From Mycobacterium sp. 1100029.7 (GTDB lineage Bacteria; Actinomycetota; Actinomycetes; Mycobacteriales; Mycobacteriaceae), in assembly GCF_001665235.1 (NCBI RefSeq), contig NZ_LZSC01000011.1:62001-126000 (forward strand): a stretch of DNA of 64,000 nucleotides, written 5' to 3'. Position numbers and translations under genes: made by a program. Positions 27,561-35,356 of the stretch are shown in pieces (positions within the stretch are counted from its first letter, which is position 1; each line of letters begins with the position of its first letter). The notes below the pieces were generated by a model that saw only the letters and a program-made list of their open reading frames with translations, was not told the origin of the DNA and did not search any database.

Positions 27561-27878
27561 ATGGGAGACGCGGAGCGCACCGATTCGTTCAAGCTCGCGC
27601 AGGAGCATCCAAAGCAGCTTCTGGGCGGCCTGTTCGCCGGGGTCATGTCGACGCTTCTGACCCTCGGCGTGTTTTGGTTCTTCGCACCCATCCTGCCGTT
27701 GATGCTGTGCGGGATCACGATGATGTTCCGACGCACAAGAGCATTCTCCGTGGGTGCCCTGGCAGCATTTGCAGGCGTGATTGCTTTTGTCGGGCTATTC
27801 GCAATCTTGACCGTAATACTTTCTTTGACAGTTAGCCCGTCGGTTCCGTCGGCTCCGTCGTCTCCGAGTTTCGACTGA
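27561..27878 (+). CDS. Small membrane protein, three helices
   Basis: A 105-residue protein with hydrophobic stretches at about residues 20-40, 43-54 and 63-90, and a short Ser/Pro tail (SPSVPSAPSSPSFD). ATG 27561 begins one base after the previous stop. Function unknown. It closes the small operon behind the 524-aa gene; the next promoter-like element starts 22 bases after its stop. Confidence 0.65.
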   Translation: MGDAERTDSFKLAQEHPKQLLGGLFAGVMSTLLTLGVFWFFAPILPLMLCGITMMFRRTRAFSVGALAAFAGVIAFVGLFAILTVILSLTVSPSVPSAPSSPSFD

Positions 27879-27900
27879 ATCTGCGCCCACGAATCGCGCC

Positions 27901-27936
27901 GGTGAATTGACCAGCATCGATGGCAGCGTTAGCCTC
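27901..27936 (+). promoter_or_regulatory. Promoter-like element with GGTGAATTGACC (copy 2)
   Basis: TTGACC (27907-27912), 17 bases, TAGCCT (27930-27935). It matches the element at 25541 over nearly all of its 37 bases. It lies in the 261-base gap before the 309-aa gene; no other gene is convincing in this gap except a possible 38-codon frame from ATG 28027. Confidence 0.6.
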
Positions 27937-28139
27937 GCCATCAGGGCAAAGGGGACGCGTCGCAACGGCGACATCGGTGAAGATTCTGCCGGGTGGCCAT
28001 CGCGATCTGAGATGGGGAGACAACACATGTTGACCGGCACCGGTTCGCTACTGAAGCGGACCAGTCGTGCTGCGTCTTTGCTGCCTGCGAGCCCAACCAC
28101 GGCTGCACCCCAGTCCACTCGGCGGTGTGGGAGGACATC

Positions 28140-29069
28140 GTGAGTCGCGAGGACGAAATCCGGATAATTCTCGAGCATTTGGCTCAGCTGACCGGACAAC
28201 CGCCTCCGCCCGGGATTACTCCTGACCAGCTGGCGTCTGGTGCTGTCCCCCTGAGTCAGCTGCTGAGAGCGTTGGGCCTTGCTGCGAACAGCGGCGACCC
28301 CAGCGATATGACCGACGCCCAAAACGGTTACGCGGAACGCGGCGCGAAAACCGGTGACGCCATGGCCAAATTCCCTGCGAATGAAACAGAGTCGGCCGGA
28401 AAGTTGGGCGGGGCCGGTAGCCCGGCGGAGATGGCGCAGCAGATCCCGCAGATGATTTCTGGTGTGGCCGGGGGCATTTCGGGGGCCATGCAAGGTCTAC
28501 TCCAGCCGTTGAGCCAGCTCCCCCAACAAGCCGCCCAGATCGGACAGCAGATGATGCAGGCCGGTATGGGCGCATTGCAGCAAGGCGCGGGTGGAGCGGC
28601 CGCCGCTGGTGCGGCAATTCCGGGCGAATTGACCGGGGCTACTGGCGGAGCCGGTGCGGGCGGCGGCGGTTTGGGTGGCGGGCTCGGCGGAGCCACTACG
28701 CCAACGTCGAGCCTGAGCCCGCTTCCTGCTCCGTCTGCGGGTACCGAGCCCGCGTCGTCGCACACGACGTCATCGACCACGCCGAGTGCATCGCAGCCGA
28801 CGAGTGCGTCGCGGGGCGGGATGGGCGCGATGCCGATGATGCCGCCGGGCGCTATGCACGGCGCGGGTGGCGGAGGCAAAGACGACAAGCCCGACACCAA
28901 ACGTGTTGTGCCGCCCACAGTCAAGAACGGCGCTCCAGTCCAAGGACGTATCACCACGCCGCCGCCGGTGGCCGAGGTTCTCAAACGTGTCGAGGGCAAA
29001 CCCGTTGCGTGTCGACGCATTATCTTGCCCGACGTAAAGCGCGACGAAGATAAGGACCCGGGCCGCTAG
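28140..29069 (+). CDS. Gly/Ala/Pro-rich 309-aa protein, intact founder of the array
   Basis: A 309-residue protein. The start GTG 28140 has a GGGAGGA ribosome site four bases before it. Residues 1-90 are amphipathic and acidic (REDEIRIILEHLAQLTGQPP, then ITPDQLASGAVPLSQLLRAL). Residues 95-160 are a helical Gln/Ala-rich part (IPQMISGVAGGISGAMQGLL). Then comes a Gly-rich stretch, a Ser/Thr/Pro-rich stretch and a basic conserved end (KRVVPPTVKNGAPVQGRITT, later ILPDVKRDEDKDPGR). Size and composition resemble M. tuberculosis Rv3900c, next to Rv3899c and the CpnT toxin locus; this is from memory. Three degenerate copies of its 3' part occur downstream, each before a pair of small membrane genes. 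Confidence 0.75.
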   Translation: MSREDEIRIILEHLAQLTGQPPPPGITPDQLASGAVPLSQLLRALGLAANSGDPSDMTDAQNGYAERGAKTGDAMAKFPANETESAGKLGGAGSPAEMAQQIPQMISGVAGGISGAMQGLLQPLSQLPQQAAQIGQQMMQAGMGALQQGAGGAAAAGAAIPGELTGATGGAGAGGGGLGGGLGGATTPTSSLSPLPAPSAGTEPASSHTTSSTTPSASQPTSASRGGMGAMPMMPPGAMHGAGGGGKDDKPDTKRVVPPTVKNGAPVQGRITTPPPVAEVLKRVEGKPVACRRIILPDVKRDEDKDPGR

Positions 29070-29097
29070 GGGCACTAGTGGTTCTCCACTTCAGCGA

Positions 29098-29103
29098 TAC
29101 GCT
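29098..29103 (+). promoter_or_regulatory. -10 hexamer TACGCT, leaderless start
   Basis: TACGCT is followed by seven bases and then the GTG of the small membrane gene at 29111. Confidence 0.65.
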
Positions 29104-29110
29104 CTATTCC

Positions 29111-29671
29111 GTGTCGACCTTGCCTCCTCAACCGCCGCGCACACCGTCCGCCGCGCCTCAGGGGCCACCAATCGGGCAGGCCGCGCCGAAACGTTCTGCG
29201 TTGCTGGTCGCGATCGCGGCATTGGCGCTCGCGGTGCTCGCACTTGGCGTTGCAATCGGGTCCTGGTTCCACCCTCTAGTCGACAACGCATCTCCTGCCC
29301 CGCCATCAAAACCTGCTTACACGGATCAACAAATCTCGCTAGCTAAGTCCGACGTCTGCGGTGCCTATCAACAAGTGCGTCGAGCACTCGATGCTGCCGG
29401 TGCGCGTAATGGCGGTAGCGACCCGACCGCTAGCTTGGCCATCGCCACAGCATCGCGACAGGCACTGGAGGTCGGCAGTCGGTATCTGCTAATTAAACTT
29501 ATGGAGCAACCAGCAACCAACCCCGACCTCACGGCAGCGATCCGGAAACTGGCCGATTTATATCTGCAAATCGCTGTTAGCTATCTGGCAAATGCTAGCG
29601 ATTCTGAAATAGATCCATTATTTCAAAGTGTTGATCAAACGACGTCGGTGATCGACGGCCTGTGCAAATAG
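29111..29671 (+). CDS. Array membrane protein S1 (single-pass, two conserved Cys)
   Basis: A 186-residue protein of a family found eight times here. It has a Pro-rich cytoplasmic start (1-28), one membrane helix (about 30-52, ending in VAIGSWFHP) and an exported domain of ~130 residues. The exported domain has Cys83 in SDVCGAYQQV and a Cys two residues from the end (GLCK), likely forming a disulfide. The central EQPATNPDLTAAIRKLADLY pattern is shared by all members. GTG 29111 is chosen because TACGCT lies seven bases upstream, giving a leaderless transcript; there is no ribosome site. The coding sequence is AT-richer than neighbouring genes. No known family recognised. An identical copy lies at 32828. 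Confidence 0.8.
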   Translation: MSTLPPQPPRTPSAAPQGPPIGQAAPKRSALLVAIAALALAVLALGVAIGSWFHPLVDNASPAPPSKPAYTDQQISLAKSDVCGAYQQVRRALDAAGARNGGSDPTASLAIATASRQALEVGSRYLLIKLMEQPATNPDLTAAIRKLADLYLQIAVSYLANASDSEIDPLFQSVDQTTSVIDGLCK

Positions 29672-29808
29672 GGCCACTTCCTATCGGCTGAAGTCGCGCA
29701 ATCCCTTCCTGAAAGTAATTCGAACAAAGATGGCCACTCAGCCGCGGAAGTCGTAGATACTAACTTCGGGTGCCAATTTGAGTGACTAGCGATACTGCGT
29801 CTAAACGA

Positions 29809-29814
29809 TACGAT
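29809..29814 (+). promoter_or_regulatory. -10 hexamer TACGAT, leaderless start
   Basis: TACGAT, seven bases, then GTG at 29822. Confidence 0.65.
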
Positions 29815-29821
29815 TGAGGTC

Positions 29822-30364
29822 GTGTCGGACTTTGGACCACCCCCTGACCCGTCGCCCGTCCCTCCCGCCTGGCCAGCACCACTACCGGCCCAACGCCGAA
29901 GGCAGTGGTCGATATTCGCATTCTTGACCTTCGCTGTGGCCGTGACGCTCGGCGTCGCGATCGTCGGCTGGTTTCGCCCGTTGCCAGCGAAACCGCCGCC
30001 GCCTCCGACATACACCGCCCAACAAACTGCTGATGCAAAGGCAAAGGTTTGTGCAGCTTATGGCAGAGTACACAATGCAATCAACGCGAGCACCTCCCGC
30101 GATAGGGGTACTGATCGAACTTCTCAACTCATATTTGCCATAAATGGACAACAGGCGATAATTGCAGGCACCGAGTACCTACGAACGGTGCTTTCTCAGC
30201 AACCAGCTGTGCCTAGCGATTTGGCAAAAGCAGTTCGCCATCTTACCGACACTTTCCAAGAGCTCGTAGTTGAATATCACAATAACTTGCCAGAAGTGGA
30301 GGAAGCGCCGACTGTTCATGACGCCGATGACGCGACGTTAAAAATTGAGAGACTCTGTGCATAA
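29822..30364 (+). CDS. Array membrane protein S2 (single-pass, two conserved Cys)
   Basis: A 180-residue paralogue of S1. The Pro-rich N-terminus (PPPDPSPVPPAWPAPLP) is followed by one helix (about 28-48, ending VAIVGWFRPLP) and an exported domain with AKVCAAYGRVHNAI and a final ERLCA. It has its own promoter-like hexamer. The 150 bases before it hold nothing else recognisable. Exported-domain identity to S1 is low outside the motif positions, so the pair has diverged. An identical copy is at 33539. Function unknown. Confidence 0.8.
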   Translation: MSDFGPPPDPSPVPPAWPAPLPAQRRRQWSIFAFLTFAVAVTLGVAIVGWFRPLPAKPPPPPTYTAQQTADAKAKVCAAYGRVHNAINASTSRDRGTDRTSQLIFAINGQQAIIAGTEYLRTVLSQQPAVPSDLAKAVRHLTDTFQELVVEYHNNLPEVEEAPTVHDADDATLKIERLCA

Positions 30365-30369
30365 TGCGT

Positions 30370-30910
30370 GACAACCGCCTCCGCCGGGATTACTCCTGAT
30401 CAACTGGCCTCTGGTGCTGTCCCCCTAGGTCATCTGCTGAAAGCGCTGACCTGGCTGCGAACACCGGCGACCCCAACGATATGACTCCGGGGGGCGGGCG
30501 GTGGCAGTTTGGGTGGCGGGCTCGGCGGATCCACTACGCCAACGTCGAGCCTGAGCCCGCTTCCTGCTCCGTCTGCGGGTACCGAGCCCGCGTCGTCGCA
30601 TACGACGTCATCGACCACGCCGAGTGCATCGCAGCCGACGAGTGCGTCGCGAGGCGGGATGGGCGCGATGCCGATGATGCCGCCCGGCGCCATGCACGGC
30701 GCGGGCGGCGGAGGCAAAGACGACAAGCCCGACACCAAACGTGTTGTGCCGCCGACAGTCAAGAACGGCGCTCCCGTCCAAGGACGTATCACCACGCCGG
30801 CGCCGGTGGCCGAGGTTCTCAAACGAGTTGAAGGCAAACCCGTTGCGAGTCGACGCATTATCTTGCCCGACGTAAAACGCGACGACGAAGATAAGGACCC
30901 GGACCGCTAG
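30370..30910 (+). pseudogene. Broken copy of the 309-aa gene (internal deletion)
   Basis: The first ~115 bases match bases 28196-28315 of the intact gene with small deletions that break the frame. The sequence then jumps to the counterpart of 28650, losing about 335 bases, and continues to the stop. The 3' part is an open frame (for example from 30509, 133 codons) that keeps the protein sequence of the intact gene almost unchanged, with many differences at third codon positions. It may be a remnant or a donor cassette; no upstream ribosome site was seen. Confidence 0.75.
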
Positions 30911-31080
30911 AGGCAGCTAACGTTGACCGCCGTTTGCGGCCCATGCCGATTCATGAACTGTTCCAACACTCTTTCAGCCTTCCGGTCTGACCAGTGCTTC
31001 GCTGTGGGGGTCGTCAGGTAGCAATGGCATCTCGGGCGGGCCCGCCGATAACGCCGTACTCCAAAATTAATCTAGGTAGA

Positions 31081-31086
31081 TACGAT
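31081..31086 (+). promoter_or_regulatory. -10 hexamer TACGAT, leaderless start
   Basis: TACGAT, six bases, then GTG at 31093. The 170 bases before it show no gene. Confidence 0.65.
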
Positions 31087-31092
31087 CAGGCC

Positions 31093-31647
31093 GTGTCTAA
31101 CCCTTCTCTGCCTCCTCCCGCGCAACCTCCACCTACTCCTTGGCAGCCTCAGGGACCAGGACCACACGTGCAGAAACGACCTGCAACGTGGGTTGCAGTC
31201 GTCGCACTGATCGTCGCTCTCATCGCATTAGGCGTTGCGATCAGTTCCTGGTTCCGCCCAGCACCGACGAACCAGGCAGCAGTTGCAGCCGCATTCACCA
31301 ATAAGGAAGTAGCCGAGGCTAAGTCGGCAGTGTGCAATGCAATCAGCAAGGTGCACAACGCCATACAGTTGACCGGGGCTCGCGACAGGGGCTCGGATTA
31401 TTCAACTCAACTAGCTTCAGCCGTCAACGCGCGTCAGGCGCTAATTGCCGGAAACCAGTACCTTTCAACAATTCTGGGTGACAATCCGGCGACACCTCCG
31501 GATATCGCTAAAGAGATTCGAAACCTTACGCGGGTGTATCAGCTTCTCACAGTACAATTGCTCGAAGAAGCCCCTGATGCTGACATAAACACATCGGTAG
31601 GCGCTGGAGACGCTGCCACATCGAAACTTGAAAACTTGTGTAAGTAA
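31093..31647 (+). CDS. Array membrane protein S3 (single-pass, two conserved Cys)
   Basis: A 184-residue member of the array family. It begins Pro-rich (NPSLPPPAQPPPTPWQPQG), has one helix (about 36-58, ending VAISSWFRPAP) and an exported domain with KSAVCNAISKVHNAI and a final NLCK. Its closest relative in the window is S5 at 34725: both have the GSDY(S/A)TQLASAVN segment. The longer frame from 30994 adds residues with no family match, and the hexamer supports GTG 31093. Function unknown. Confidence 0.78.
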   Translation: MSNPSLPPPAQPPPTPWQPQGPGPHVQKRPATWVAVVALIVALIALGVAISSWFRPAPTNQAAVAAAFTNKEVAEAKSAVCNAISKVHNAIQLTGARDRGSDYSTQLASAVNARQALIAGNQYLSTILGDNPATPPDIAKEIRNLTRVYQLLTVQLLEEAPDADINTSVGAGDAATSKLENLCK

Positions 31648-31695
31648 CGAGCACGGAGCAGTCGGGAATAAGGTTTCTGGATCCGCCCGGACAAG

Positions 31696-31701
31696 TACAC
31701 T
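31696..31701 (+). promoter_or_regulatory. -10 hexamer TACACT, leaderless start
   Basis: TACACT, six bases, then GTG at 31708. The promoter survives although the gene is broken. Confidence 0.6.
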
Positions 31702-31707
31702 CGCCGC

Positions 31708-32254
31708 GTGTCCAACCTGCCTCCCGCGCCGCCGCACACCCCTCCACCTTGGTCGCCGTCGCCGCCCGCTCCATGTCGTCCGCCGCGGCTGCTTCCGATC
31801 GCAGGGTTGGCAATCGCGCTAGTCGCGCTAGTTGTTGCAATCGGCAGTTGGTTTCGACCTATGCCGGAAAACAAGCCGTCGTCCACTTCATCTCCGCCCG
31901 TGTACACCGAACACCAACTGCTGAAGCGAAGACAAAGGTGTGTGCGACCTACGAGAAAGTACATCAAGCAGTCCTGACCAATACCGGCAGAAGTGGCGGC
32001 ACGGATCCAATAGCGCTACTCGGAGTGGCTGCTAACGCGAGGCTCGCTCTGTATGACGGAGGCGAGTACCTGCTTAAATCACTGGCTGAACAACCTGCAA
32101 CGCCGCCCGCACTCGCAACAGCAGTCCACCAACTTGTAAATTCATATCAACAGCTTGCAATCAACTATATGGCAGAGGTAAGCCGGGCTGAGATCGATTC
32201 ATCGCTGCGCGCTGGAGATGAACCGAACGCCACTATTTACACCTCTGCAAATGA
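31708..32254 (+). pseudogene. Array membrane protein S4, frameshifted twice
   Basis: The first frame gives the Pro-rich start, the helix (VALVVAIGSWFRPMP) and PPVYTEHQL, then runs off into unrelated residues. Near base 31919 the family sequence moves to the next frame (AEAKTKVCATYEKVHQAV onward), as expected after loss of one base. Near 32235 it moves again, so that the family ending LCK and its stop are read at 32243-32254. Two one-base deletions explain both shifts. Read through both, it is a normal array member, closest to S1 and S6. Sequencing error is possible but less likely for two events. Confidence 0.75.
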
Positions 32255-32293
32255 CAGCACAATCGCCATACCGAGTTAAATCGCCGAATATCC

Positions 32294-32786
32294 TGCAGCA
32301 AGGCGCGGGTGGAGGGCCGCCGCTGGTGCGGCGATTCCGGGCGAATTGACCGGGGCTACTGGCGGAGCCGGTGCGGGCGGCGGCGGTTTGGGTGGCGGGC
32401 TCGGCGGAGCCACTACGCCAACGTCGAGCCTGAGCCCGCTTCCTGCTCCGTCTGCGGGTATCGAGCCCGCGTCGTCGCATACGACGTCATCGACCACGCC
32501 GAGTGCATCGCAGCCGACGAGTGCGTCGCGGGGCGGGATGGGCGCGATGCCGATGATGCCGCCGGGCGCTATGCACGGCGCGGGTGGCGGAGGCAAAGAC
32601 GACAAGCCCGACACCAAACGTGTTGTGCCGCCCACAGTCAAGAACGGCGCTCCAGTCCAAGGACGTATCACCACGCCGCCGCCGGTGGCCGAGGTTCTCA
32701 AACGTGTCGAGGGCAAACCCGTTGCGTGTCGACGCATTATCTTGCCCGACGTAAAGCGCGACGAAGATAAGGACCCGGGCCGCTAG
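32294..32786 (+). pseudogene. 3' fragment of the 309-aa gene
   Basis: Matches 28577-29069, from about residue 146 of the intact protein to its stop. One base is missing near the start (GAGGGCC against GAGCGGCC). From there the frame is open and the protein is nearly identical. No start region is present, so it cannot produce the full protein. Confidence 0.8.
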
Positions 32787-32814
32787 GGGCACTAGTGGTT
32801 CTCCACTTCAGCGA

Positions 32815-32820
32815 TACGCT
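32815..32820 (+). promoter_or_regulatory. -10 hexamer TACGCT, leaderless start
   Basis: TACGCT, seven bases, then GTG at 32828; duplicate of the site at 29098. Confidence 0.65.
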
Positions 32821-32827
32821 CTATTCC

Positions 32828-33388
32828 GTGTCGACCTTGCCTCCTCAACCGCCGCGCACACCGTCCGCCGCGCCTCAGGGGCCACCAATCGGGCAGGCCG
32901 CGCCGAAACGTTCTGCGTTGCTGGTCGCGATCGCGGCATTGGCGCTCGCGGTGCTCGCACTTGGCGTTGCAATCGGGTCCTGGTTCCACCCTCTAGTCGA
33001 CAACGCATCTCCTGCCCCGCCATCAAAACCTGCTTACACGGATCAACAAATCTCGCTAGCTAAGTCCGACGTCTGCGGTGCCTATCAACAAGTGCGTCGA
33101 GCACTCGATGCTGCCGGTGCGCGTAATGGCGGTAGCGACCCGACCGCTAGCTTGGCCATCGCCACAGCATCGCGACAGGCACTGGAGGTCGGCAGTCGGT
33201 ATCTGCTAATTAAACTTATGGAGCAACCAGCAACCAACCCCGACCTCACGGCAGCGATCCGGAAACTGGCCGATTTATATCTGCAAATCGCTGTTAGCTA
33301 TCTGGCAAATGCTAGCGATTCTGAAATAGATCCATTATTTCAAAGTGTTGATCAAACGACGTCGGTGATCGACGGCCTGTGCAAATAG
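32828..33388 (+). CDS. Array membrane protein S1, second identical copy
   Basis: A 186-residue protein identical to the one encoded at 29111-29671, including upstream promoter and downstream spacer. Identity at silent positions shows a very recent duplication or gene conversion. Topology as for the first copy: Pro-rich inside, one helix, exported domain with two conserved cysteines. Confidence 0.8.
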   Translation: MSTLPPQPPRTPSAAPQGPPIGQAAPKRSALLVAIAALALAVLALGVAIGSWFHPLVDNASPAPPSKPAYTDQQISLAKSDVCGAYQQVRRALDAAGARNGGSDPTASLAIATASRQALEVGSRYLLIKLMEQPATNPDLTAAIRKLADLYLQIAVSYLANASDSEIDPLFQSVDQTTSVIDGLCK

Positions 33389-33525
33389 GGCCACTTCCTA
33401 TCGGCTGAAGTCGCGCAATCCCTTCCTGAAAGTAATTCGAACAAAGATGGCCACTCAGCCGCGGAAGTCGTAGATACTAACTTCGGGTGCCAATTTGAGT
33501 GACTAGCGATACTGCGTCTAAACGA

Positions 33526-33531
33526 TACGAT
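33526..33531 (+). promoter_or_regulatory. -10 hexamer TACGAT, leaderless start
   Basis: TACGAT, seven bases, then GTG at 33539; duplicate of the site at 29809. Confidence 0.65.
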
Positions 33532-33538
33532 TGAGGTC

Positions 33539-34081
33539 GTGTCGGACTTTGGACCACCCCCTGACCCGTCGCCCGTCCCTCCCGCCTGGCCAGCACCACT
33601 ACCGGCCCAACGCCGAAGGCAGTGGTCGATATTCGCATTCTTGACCTTCGCTGTGGCCGTGACGCTCGGCGTCGCGATCGTCGGCTGGTTTCGCCCGTTG
33701 CCAGCGAAACCGCCGCCGCCTCCGACATACACCGCCCAACAAACTGCTGATGCAAAGGCAAAGGTTTGTGCAGCTTATGGCAGAGTACACAATGCAATCA
33801 ACGCGAGCACCTCCCGCGATAGGGGTACTGATCGAACTTCTCAACTCATATTTGCCATAAATGGACAACAGGCGATAATTGCAGGCACCGAGTACCTACG
33901 AACGGTGCTTTCTCAGCAACCAGCTGTGCCTAGCGATTTGGCAAAAGCAGTTCGCCATCTTACCGACACTTTCCAAGAGCTCGTAGTTGAATATCACAAT
34001 AACTTGCCAGAAGTGGAGGAAGCGCCGACTGTTCATGACGCCGATGACGCGACGTTAAAAATTGAGAGACTCTGTGCATAA
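33539..34081 (+). CDS. Array membrane protein S2, second identical copy
   Basis: A 180-residue protein identical to the product of 29822-30364. It is the second gene of the duplicated pair and is followed by a duplicate of the broken 309-aa copy, so the whole module was copied at once. Confidence 0.8.
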   Translation: MSDFGPPPDPSPVPPAWPAPLPAQRRRQWSIFAFLTFAVAVTLGVAIVGWFRPLPAKPPPPPTYTAQQTADAKAKVCAAYGRVHNAINASTSRDRGTDRTSQLIFAINGQQAIIAGTEYLRTVLSQQPAVPSDLAKAVRHLTDTFQELVVEYHNNLPEVEEAPTVHDADDATLKIERLCA

Positions 34082-34086
34082 TGCGT

Positions 34087-34627
34087 GACAACCGCCTCCG
34101 CCGGGATTACTCCTGATCAACTGGCCTCTGGTGCTGTCCCCCTAGGTCATCTGCTGAAAGCGCTGACCTGGCTGCGAACACCGGCGACCCCAACGATATG
34201 ACTCCGGGGGGCGGGCGGTGGCAGTTTGGGTGGCGGGCTCGGCGGATCCACTACGCCAACGTCGAGCCTGAGCCCGCTTCCTGCTCCGTCTGCGGGTACC
34301 GAGCCCGCGTCGTCGCATACGACGTCATCGACCACGCCGAGTGCATCGCAGCCGACGAGCGCATCGCGGGGCGGGATGGGCGCGATGCCGATGATGCCGC
34401 CCGGCGCGATGCACGGCGCGGGCGGTGGAGGCAAGGACGACAAGCCCGACACCAAACGTGTTGTGCCGCCGACAGTCAAGAACGGCGCTCCCGTCCAAGG
34501 ACGTATCACCACGCCGGCGCCGGTGGCCGAGGTTCTCAACCGTGTCGAGGGCAAACCCGTTGCGAGTCGACGCAGTATCTTGCCCGACGTAAAACGCGAC
34601 GACGAAGACAAGGACCCGGGCCGCTGA
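34087..34627 (+). pseudogene. Broken copy of the 309-aa gene (internal deletion), duplicate
   Basis: Same structure and same deletion junction as the copy at 30370-30910. Over the last ~280 bases it differs at many sites, mostly silent (for example CGA/CGG and AAA/AAG), with a few residue changes such as EVLNRVEG for EVLKRVEG. The two copies therefore diverged in this part or were converted from different donors. Confidence 0.75.
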
Positions 34628-34712
34628 CAATGTGGCCACACCGCTGACAGCGACTCGGCCGAGAGCTGATTAGCTTTCGGTGTGAGATGGGACTCGAGTC
34701 GATCCGGAAAGG

Positions 34713-34718
34713 TACGCT
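34713..34718 (+). promoter_or_regulatory. -10 hexamer TACGCT, leaderless start
   Basis: TACGCT, six bases, then GTG at 34725. Confidence 0.65.
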
Positions 34719-34724
34719 CGGCGC

Positions 34725-35264
34725 GTGTCACATCTACCTCCGCCCCAACCGCAGCCACCGTTCTCTGCCTGGCCGGTAGCGCGGCCCTCGCTAACAGGTG
34801 CAGCGCGCGCGCTCTTGATCGCTTCACTAGCGATAGCACTGCTGGCACTTGGTGTTGCGATAGGCAGTTGGTTTCGCCCGTTACCGGATGGCACGCTTGC
34901 TAAGCCGAATTACACAAGCCAGGAAGTGGCTGACGCCAAATCGAAGGTATGTACGGCATTTACAAAGACAAGTAACGCGGTGAGGGCGGCTACTGCCCGG
35001 GATAAAGGCTCAGACTATGCCACACAGCTAGCCTCGGCGGTGAATGTCCGACAAGCACTACTTGCTGGAAGTCAGTCCTTATCGACCACACTGAGCGAGG
35101 CGCCCGCAACTCCCGCTGCTATCGCGTCAAACGTTCGCAACCTCGTCGACGCCTACCAAGCCCTCACAATTGCCTTAACTGCCGATGCACCTGAAGCAGA
35201 GAAAAGCCCAATTTTGCATTCAGGCGACGAGGCGACTGCATCACTTGGCGATCTCTGTAAGTGA
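34725..35264 (+). CDS. Array membrane protein S5 (single-pass, two conserved Cys)
   Basis: A 179-residue array member. Pro-rich start (SHLPPPQPQPPFSAWPVA), one helix (about 28-50, ending VAIGSWFRPLP), exported domain with AKSKVCTAFTKTSNAV and final DLCK. Closest to S3 (shared RDKGSDYATQLASAVN pattern). It is the first gene of the fourth and last pair. GTG 34725 is supported by the hexamer. Confidence 0.78.
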   Translation: MSHLPPPQPQPPFSAWPVARPSLTGAARALLIASLAIALLALGVAIGSWFRPLPDGTLAKPNYTSQEVADAKSKVCTAFTKTSNAVRAATARDKGSDYATQLASAVNVRQALLAGSQSLSTTLSEAPATPAAIASNVRNLVDAYQALTIALTADAPEAEKSPILHSGDEATASLGDLCK

Positions 35265-35344
35265 GATTGCTTAGAAACTTATGTGCAGACATTTCGAGTC
35301 ATCGTCCACGGAAAACGGTGACTGGCGATGTTCGAAATGCACGA

Positions 35345-35350
35345 TACTAT
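35345..35350 (+). promoter_or_regulatory. -10 hexamer TACTAT, leaderless start
   Basis: TACTAT, six bases, then GTG at 35357. Confidence 0.65.
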
Positions 35351-35356
35351 TGATAC

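Larger units (their letters stand above)
28577..30910. repeat. Segmental duplication, left copy (2.3 kb)
   Basis: This stretch recurs at 32294-34627 with a constant offset of 3717 bases after an initial one-base difference. The middle part, with two whole small genes, is identical at the protein level and appears so in DNA; the ends have scattered differences. The unit covers the 3' end of the 309-aa gene, both small membrane genes and the broken gene copy after them. Confidence 0.9.
32294..34627. repeat. Segmental duplication, right copy (2.3 kb)
   Basis: Counterpart of 28577-30910 at an offset of 3717 bases. The similarity stops sharply after the stop codon of the broken 309-aa copy at 34627; beyond it the two flanks are unrelated. 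Confidence 0.9.

Noticed and set aside
28622..28633. GGCGAATTGACC inside the 309-aa gene (and its copy at 32339) as a fourth promoter element
   Set aside because: It has one mismatch, lies within the coding sequence and lacks a TAGCCT-like box at the right distance.
28577..34627. Insertion sequence or transposon as cause of the repeats
   Set aside because: No transposase, terminal inverted repeats or target duplications are visible; the repeats are gene modules.
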